DNA of 61,555 bases from Planctomycetota bacterium. GTDB lineage: Bacteria > Planctomycetota > Phycisphaerae > Phycisphaerales > UBA1924. Numbering within the stretch: position 1 is the first letter of the stretch; every line of letters begins with the position of its first letter. The translations under genes were made by a program, and so were the position numbers. The DNA lies in assembly GCA_024276195.1 (NCBI GenBank), contig JAJRXR010000086.1, forward strand, positions 1 through 61,555. The letters are read 5' to 3'. Of the stretch, positions 58,819 to 61,555 are shown piece after piece. Under the pieces are notes generated by a model, which was not told the DNA's origin, did not search any database, and saw nothing but the letters and a program-made list of their open reading frames with translations.

Positions 58819-60114
58819 ATGCGACCGATTCTGTTTCCGCTGTTTCCGCTGTTTGCACTCGTATTCGCCGCGATGGGCGCATGCGATCAAGAGCCTGTGA
58901 TCGACGATGCCGCCCCGGTGGTCGAGGCGCAATCAGAGCCGGCAAGCGAGCCAGCCTCCGAGCAGGTTCCCGACCCAATCGCCGAACTGATTCCAGATCC
59001 ACTCCCGGAGCGGGTGGCCGAGCCCGCGAGCGAGCCCGAGTCGGCGCCGCCCGTCGCCGAGCCCTCAGAGCCAGTTGCAGAGGCTGTCGCCCAGCCCGCA
59101 GCCAAAGAGCCGGATCGGCGCTCGCGCTCGCGCGTGATCCGCAGGTTCATGCTTGAGGCCGAGGGCCTTATGCCGCTGATGGAGACCGACGCGGCGCGCG
59201 AGTTCCTCGCGGAGGTCCCCGAGCTTCCCGAGATCCAGTCGCGTCTGATCTTTGTCCGCCAGGGCATCGTGCCCGACGCCGTCAGCGAGGCCGAGTTCCA
59301 GATGCTGCCCGACGAGTTCAAGGCCGCGCTCAGGCCTCAGAAGATCGACATAACCAAGTACTACCAGACCATCTACGGCTCGCCCCTGGCCTACGCCAGG
59401 CCGCTCGATGTCATCGCCGCCATCGCCGAGTGGGACTCATTCAACGACAAAAAAATCCTCGACTTCGGGTACGGGCAGATCGGTCAGCTCCGCCTCCTCG
59501 CCCAGTGCGGCGCCGACGTCACCGGCATCGAACTCTCCTCGCTTATCTCCGCCATGTACACCCTCCCGGGCGACACCGGCAAGATGACCGGCGCCTCGGG
59601 GAACACCGGATCGCTCCGCCTCCTCCACGGCGCTTGGCCCGCCGGGCAGATCGCTCGCGAGCGCGTCGCCGGCGCCTACGACCTCATCATGGCCCGCAAC
59701 GTCCTGCGCAAAGGCCCGATGGATCGCGCCAACAAGGACGTCCGCCCCGAACTCCGCGTCCACCTCCGCACCAGCAACGAGATGTTCCTGGCGCGCATGA
59801 ACGAGGCGCTCAAGATGGGCGCCTACGCGCTCGTCTACAACATCGGCGGCGCCGGCCCCGAACTCTGGGAGCAGTTCCCCGCCTCCGACTTCTCCTGCCC
59901 CTTCACCCGCGAGCAGTGGGAGAGCGCCGGCTTCGAGCTCATCGCCCTCAACCAAGTGGACGACGAGCCCATGCGAAAGGCCGCCAAGGCCCTCTTCCTC
60001 GACCGCGGGCCCGACGGCATCAACCTCGAAACCAACCTGTACGCCCAGTACACCATCGCCAAGAAAGTCCGCGAGGCGACCATCCCGGGCGCCGAGATCG
60101 AGACGGACGACTGA
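58819..60114 (+). CDS. Lipoprotein with an extracytoplasmic methyltransferase-like domain
   Basis: 431 residues; GGGAGGA before the ATG. Signal MRPILFPLFPLFALVFAAMGAC with a lipobox, then an acidic Pro/Glu/Ala linker (PEPASEPESAPPVAEPSEPV). From about residue 210 there is a Rossmann methyltransferase pattern: KKILDFGYGQIGQLRLLAQCGADVTGIEL (motif I, GYGQIG in place of GxGxG, and the acidic end of strand 2). YDLIMARNVLRKG (motif IV), ALVYNIGGAGPELW and ALNQVDDEPMR follow. SAM is cytosolic, so an exported enzyme of this type is unexpected. Confidence 0.85.
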   Translation: MRPILFPLFPLFALVFAAMGACDQEPVIDDAAPVVEAQSEPASEPASEQVPDPIAELIPDPLPERVAEPASEPESAPPVAEPSEPVAEAVAQPAAKEPDRRSRSRVIRRFMLEAEGLMPLMETDAAREFLAEVPELPEIQSRLIFVRQGIVPDAVSEAEFQMLPDEFKAALRPQKIDITKYYQTIYGSPLAYARPLDVIAAIAEWDSFNDKKILDFGYGQIGQLRLLAQCGADVTGIELSSLISAMYTLPGDTGKMTGASGNTGSLRLLHGAWPAGQIARERVAGAYDLIMARNVLRKGPMDRANKDVRPELRVHLRTSNEMFLARMNEALKMGAYALVYNIGGAGPELWEQFPASDFSCPFTREQWESAGFELIALNQVDDEPMRKAAKALFLDRGPDGINLETNLYAQYTIAKKVREATIPGAEIETDD

Positions 60115-60149
60115 CGCACAGGACTTCGGGACGCCGATACGGGCCATCG

Positions 60150-60183
60150 AAAAAAGCGCCCCCGGGGACCGTTCCCCGGGGGC
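60150..60183 (-). terminator. Rho-independent terminator of the last dockerin gene
   Basis: An 11-bp stem (GCCCCCGGGGA/TCCCCGGGGGC, loop CCGT) with GCTTTTTT on the minus strand, 47 nt past the stop. Confidence 0.92.
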
Positions 60184-60229
60184 TCTGGTGTTTCAGGCTG
60201 AGACGCTTGAGAGCCGCAGAGAGTCCTGG

Positions 60230-61522
60230 TCAGTTGCCGCAGGCGGCGGAGCTGTAGTTGGTCAAAAAATCGGTGACGTCGGTGAAGTTGCAGTCGGTGG
60301 GTACGCCGCCGGTGGAGAAGTTGAAGTTGCCGATGCCGGGGGTGCAAGGACCAGGAGGGAAGTCACTAAGGAAGGTGATAATATCTGTAAAGTTTGCTGG
60401 CAATGGCGAGCCATCGAAGTTCGCCTGGCAATGGGGCGCAATACGCTCGCCGTAGAGTTCGAGGTAGCTCGATGCGAAGGGGATGCCAAAGTCGCAGGAG
60501 AAGCCGCCGAAGAAGAAGGTGCCGATGTAGGGAGTAGTGGTGGGCGGGCAGGAAGGCCCGGTTGAGTAGACATCCACCGCATCGAAGATGCCAAAGGCGG
60601 GAGCGGAACTGGGCGGGAGATCGCCCGGATTGCCTAGCTTGGGGGCAACGGTGACATACCCGTTAGCGCCCTTGCTGATGCCCGGGGTACCAGAAGTACC
60701 GAGGCTGGACTGATCGAATCGCATGGCGAAAGAGAAGTCGGCGAGTTCGTCGCCGTCCTTGTCCTGGCCTGAGAAGTTCAGGAAACCATTGCTCGGGCCG
60801 TAAAGAGCGGCGCCTGAGAAGCCGGTGCCAGCCTGATCGATGCCGTTCGAGTCGCCCAGCTCGAAGATGAATGTGGGGGCGAGGTCAACAGTGATGATGT
60901 AGATGGCGACGAAGCCGGGGGGGAGGACATCGACGGCGCCGGAGATGGTCGGGATGGTCAGGTCGAGGATGCACGAGCGGCCGGAGAGCCCGGGCAGGTC
61001 AGCCTGGAAGCCGTTGTCGTTGTCGGAGAAGGTCATGGTCAGGTCGTAGCCGACGATGCCGTCACCAATGGAGTCGGAGTTGACGTCGAGGTCGGGCGCG
61101 CTGATGCCGTAGGCGACGACGATGGTGTCGATGACGCAGTCAAAGGCGATGTCGCCCCACCAACTGAGCCACGAGCCTTCGCAAGGGAAGGTACCGCCGA
61201 CGCAGGCGCCGGCGAAGAGGTCGCCGAAGCCGTCGCCGTTGAGATCGACGTCATCGATGATGCCGACGAAGGCGCCGGTGGCGCAGGGGTCGGTGTTGTT
61301 GCTGAGCCAGAGGGCATCGCTGGCGCCGCGGGGCCGGCTGTCAAAGAGGGTGACGACGCGCTCACCGGTGGCCATGTTGTAATAGATATGCCCAACGGGT
61401 ATGCCCTTCATGGTCCGCAGGCTAAGCTGCGCCTGCCGATCGTCGTTCGCGCTGACCGCGCCGGTTGCCAGACATCCGCTGGCCATCGCCACGACCATCG
61501 CCCGAGAGTTCGCATTTGTCAT
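60230..61522 (-). CDS. Secreted protein with GC-type dockerin-like tail
   Basis: 430 residues. GGAGG before the ATG; signal MVVAMASGCLATGAVSA. FVGIIDDVDLNGDGFGDLFAG and the later ADLNGDG-like loops are FG-GAP/EF-like calcium repeats. The body is beta-rich with PxFxx and NGDG repeats (SNGIDQAGTGFSGAALYGP; SGQDKDGDELADF). The tail has two dockerin-like repeats: CQANFDGSPLPANFTDIITFL and CNFTDVTDFLTNYSSAACG. It is variant in the metal loops but keeps the DI/DV..FL frame. The gene is complete; its promoter lies at the right edge and beyond. Confidence 0.87.
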   Translation of the reverse strand: MTNANSRAMVVAMASGCLATGAVSANDDRQAQLSLRTMKGIPVGHIYYNMATGERVVTLFDSRPRGASDALWLSNNTDPCATGAFVGIIDDVDLNGDGFGDLFAGACVGGTFPCEGSWLSWWGDIAFDCVIDTIVVAYGISAPDLDVNSDSIGDGIVGYDLTMTFSDNDNGFQADLPGLSGRSCILDLTIPTISGAVDVLPPGFVAIYIITVDLAPTFIFELGDSNGIDQAGTGFSGAALYGPSNGFLNFSGQDKDGDELADFSFAMRFDQSSLGTSGTPGISKGANGYVTVAPKLGNPGDLPPSSAPAFGIFDAVDVYSTGPSCPPTTTPYIGTFFFGGFSCDFGIPFASSYLELYGERIAPHCQANFDGSPLPANFTDIITFLSDFPPGPCTPGIGNFNFSTGGVPTDCNFTDVTDFLTNYSSAACGN

Positions 61523-61555
61523 CGATCCGCCTCCAAAAAAGGAAACAACCGCACC

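Overview
The window looks like chromosomal DNA of a planctomycete, most probably from the Phycisphaerae/Phycisphaerales. The signs are high GC, several secreted proteins ending in the paired 'GC-type' dockerin motif (D..DV..FL...F...GCP), short membrane proteins carrying a CPxC...CPECG zinc ribbon, and a TPR protein fused to RNA polymerase alpha-CTD domains. No rRNA, tRNA, integrase, transposase or CRISPR array was seen. The species assignment is inference.

Layout. 0-2.4 kb: end of ftsY, then a secreted protein behind a promoter-like sequence with 15 G in the spacer, and a zinc-ribbon membrane protein. 2.5-9.1 kb: an MscS channel and a four-gene Mn/Zn/Fe ABC importer whose two permeases carry fused MntR/DtxR-like sensor domains. 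9.2-14.3 kb: small zinc-ribbon and DUF2892 genes around phhA, and a lysine-rich histone H1-like gene. 14.9-22.8 kb: an M16 peptidase homologue without its zinc site, a methyltransferase, a fused iron-type ABC permease, pdxA, a MATE pump and the alpha-CTD/TPR protein. 22.9-30.6 kb: a nested inverted-repeat element, a BFD-like ferredoxin, a HAD phosphatase, aroC, a second secreted protein with a poly-G tract upstream, a GIY-YIG protein, a GNAT and a two-RCK potassium channel. 30.7-36.6 kb: gspE and gspD, then a BtuF-like protein and a cassette gene. 36.6-47.3 kb: an rnr 3'-end relic, a dockerin protein, rnr, an epimerase, an ABC ATPase operon, lipoproteins and a second dockerin protein. 47.4-55.4 kb: an MDR dehydrogenase with a duplicated 3' end, serA, uppP, two SPOUT methyltransferases and a triple-thioredoxin protein. 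55.6-61.5 kb: a lipoprotein, an amidase, a pseudokinase/phosphatase pair, an exported methyltransferase-like lipoprotein and a third dockerin protein.

The main unexpected pattern is the same rearrangement at three housekeeping genes (phhA, rnr and the MDR dehydrogenase). The intact gene is followed by a small accessory gene or genes, then by a second copy of the housekeeping gene's own 3' end, then by another accessory gene. At rnr and MDR the copies differ mainly by synonymous changes or by a different stop codon. This suggests that accessory genes arrived by recombination from related strains and stacked behind core genes. Two further accessory secreted genes, beside ftsY and aroC, have long G tracts in their upstream regions, as in phase-variable promoters.

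Functional links visible here: metal import with built-in metal sensing (4.5-9.1 kb); translational coupling of uppP and serA, and of gspD and gspE; a kinase-like protein next to a PPP-type phosphatase, with the kinase catalytic Asp replaced by Tyr; and several extracytoplasmic proteins (three dockerin proteins, a thioredoxin protein and lipoproteins) that fit the elaborate envelope of this phylum.
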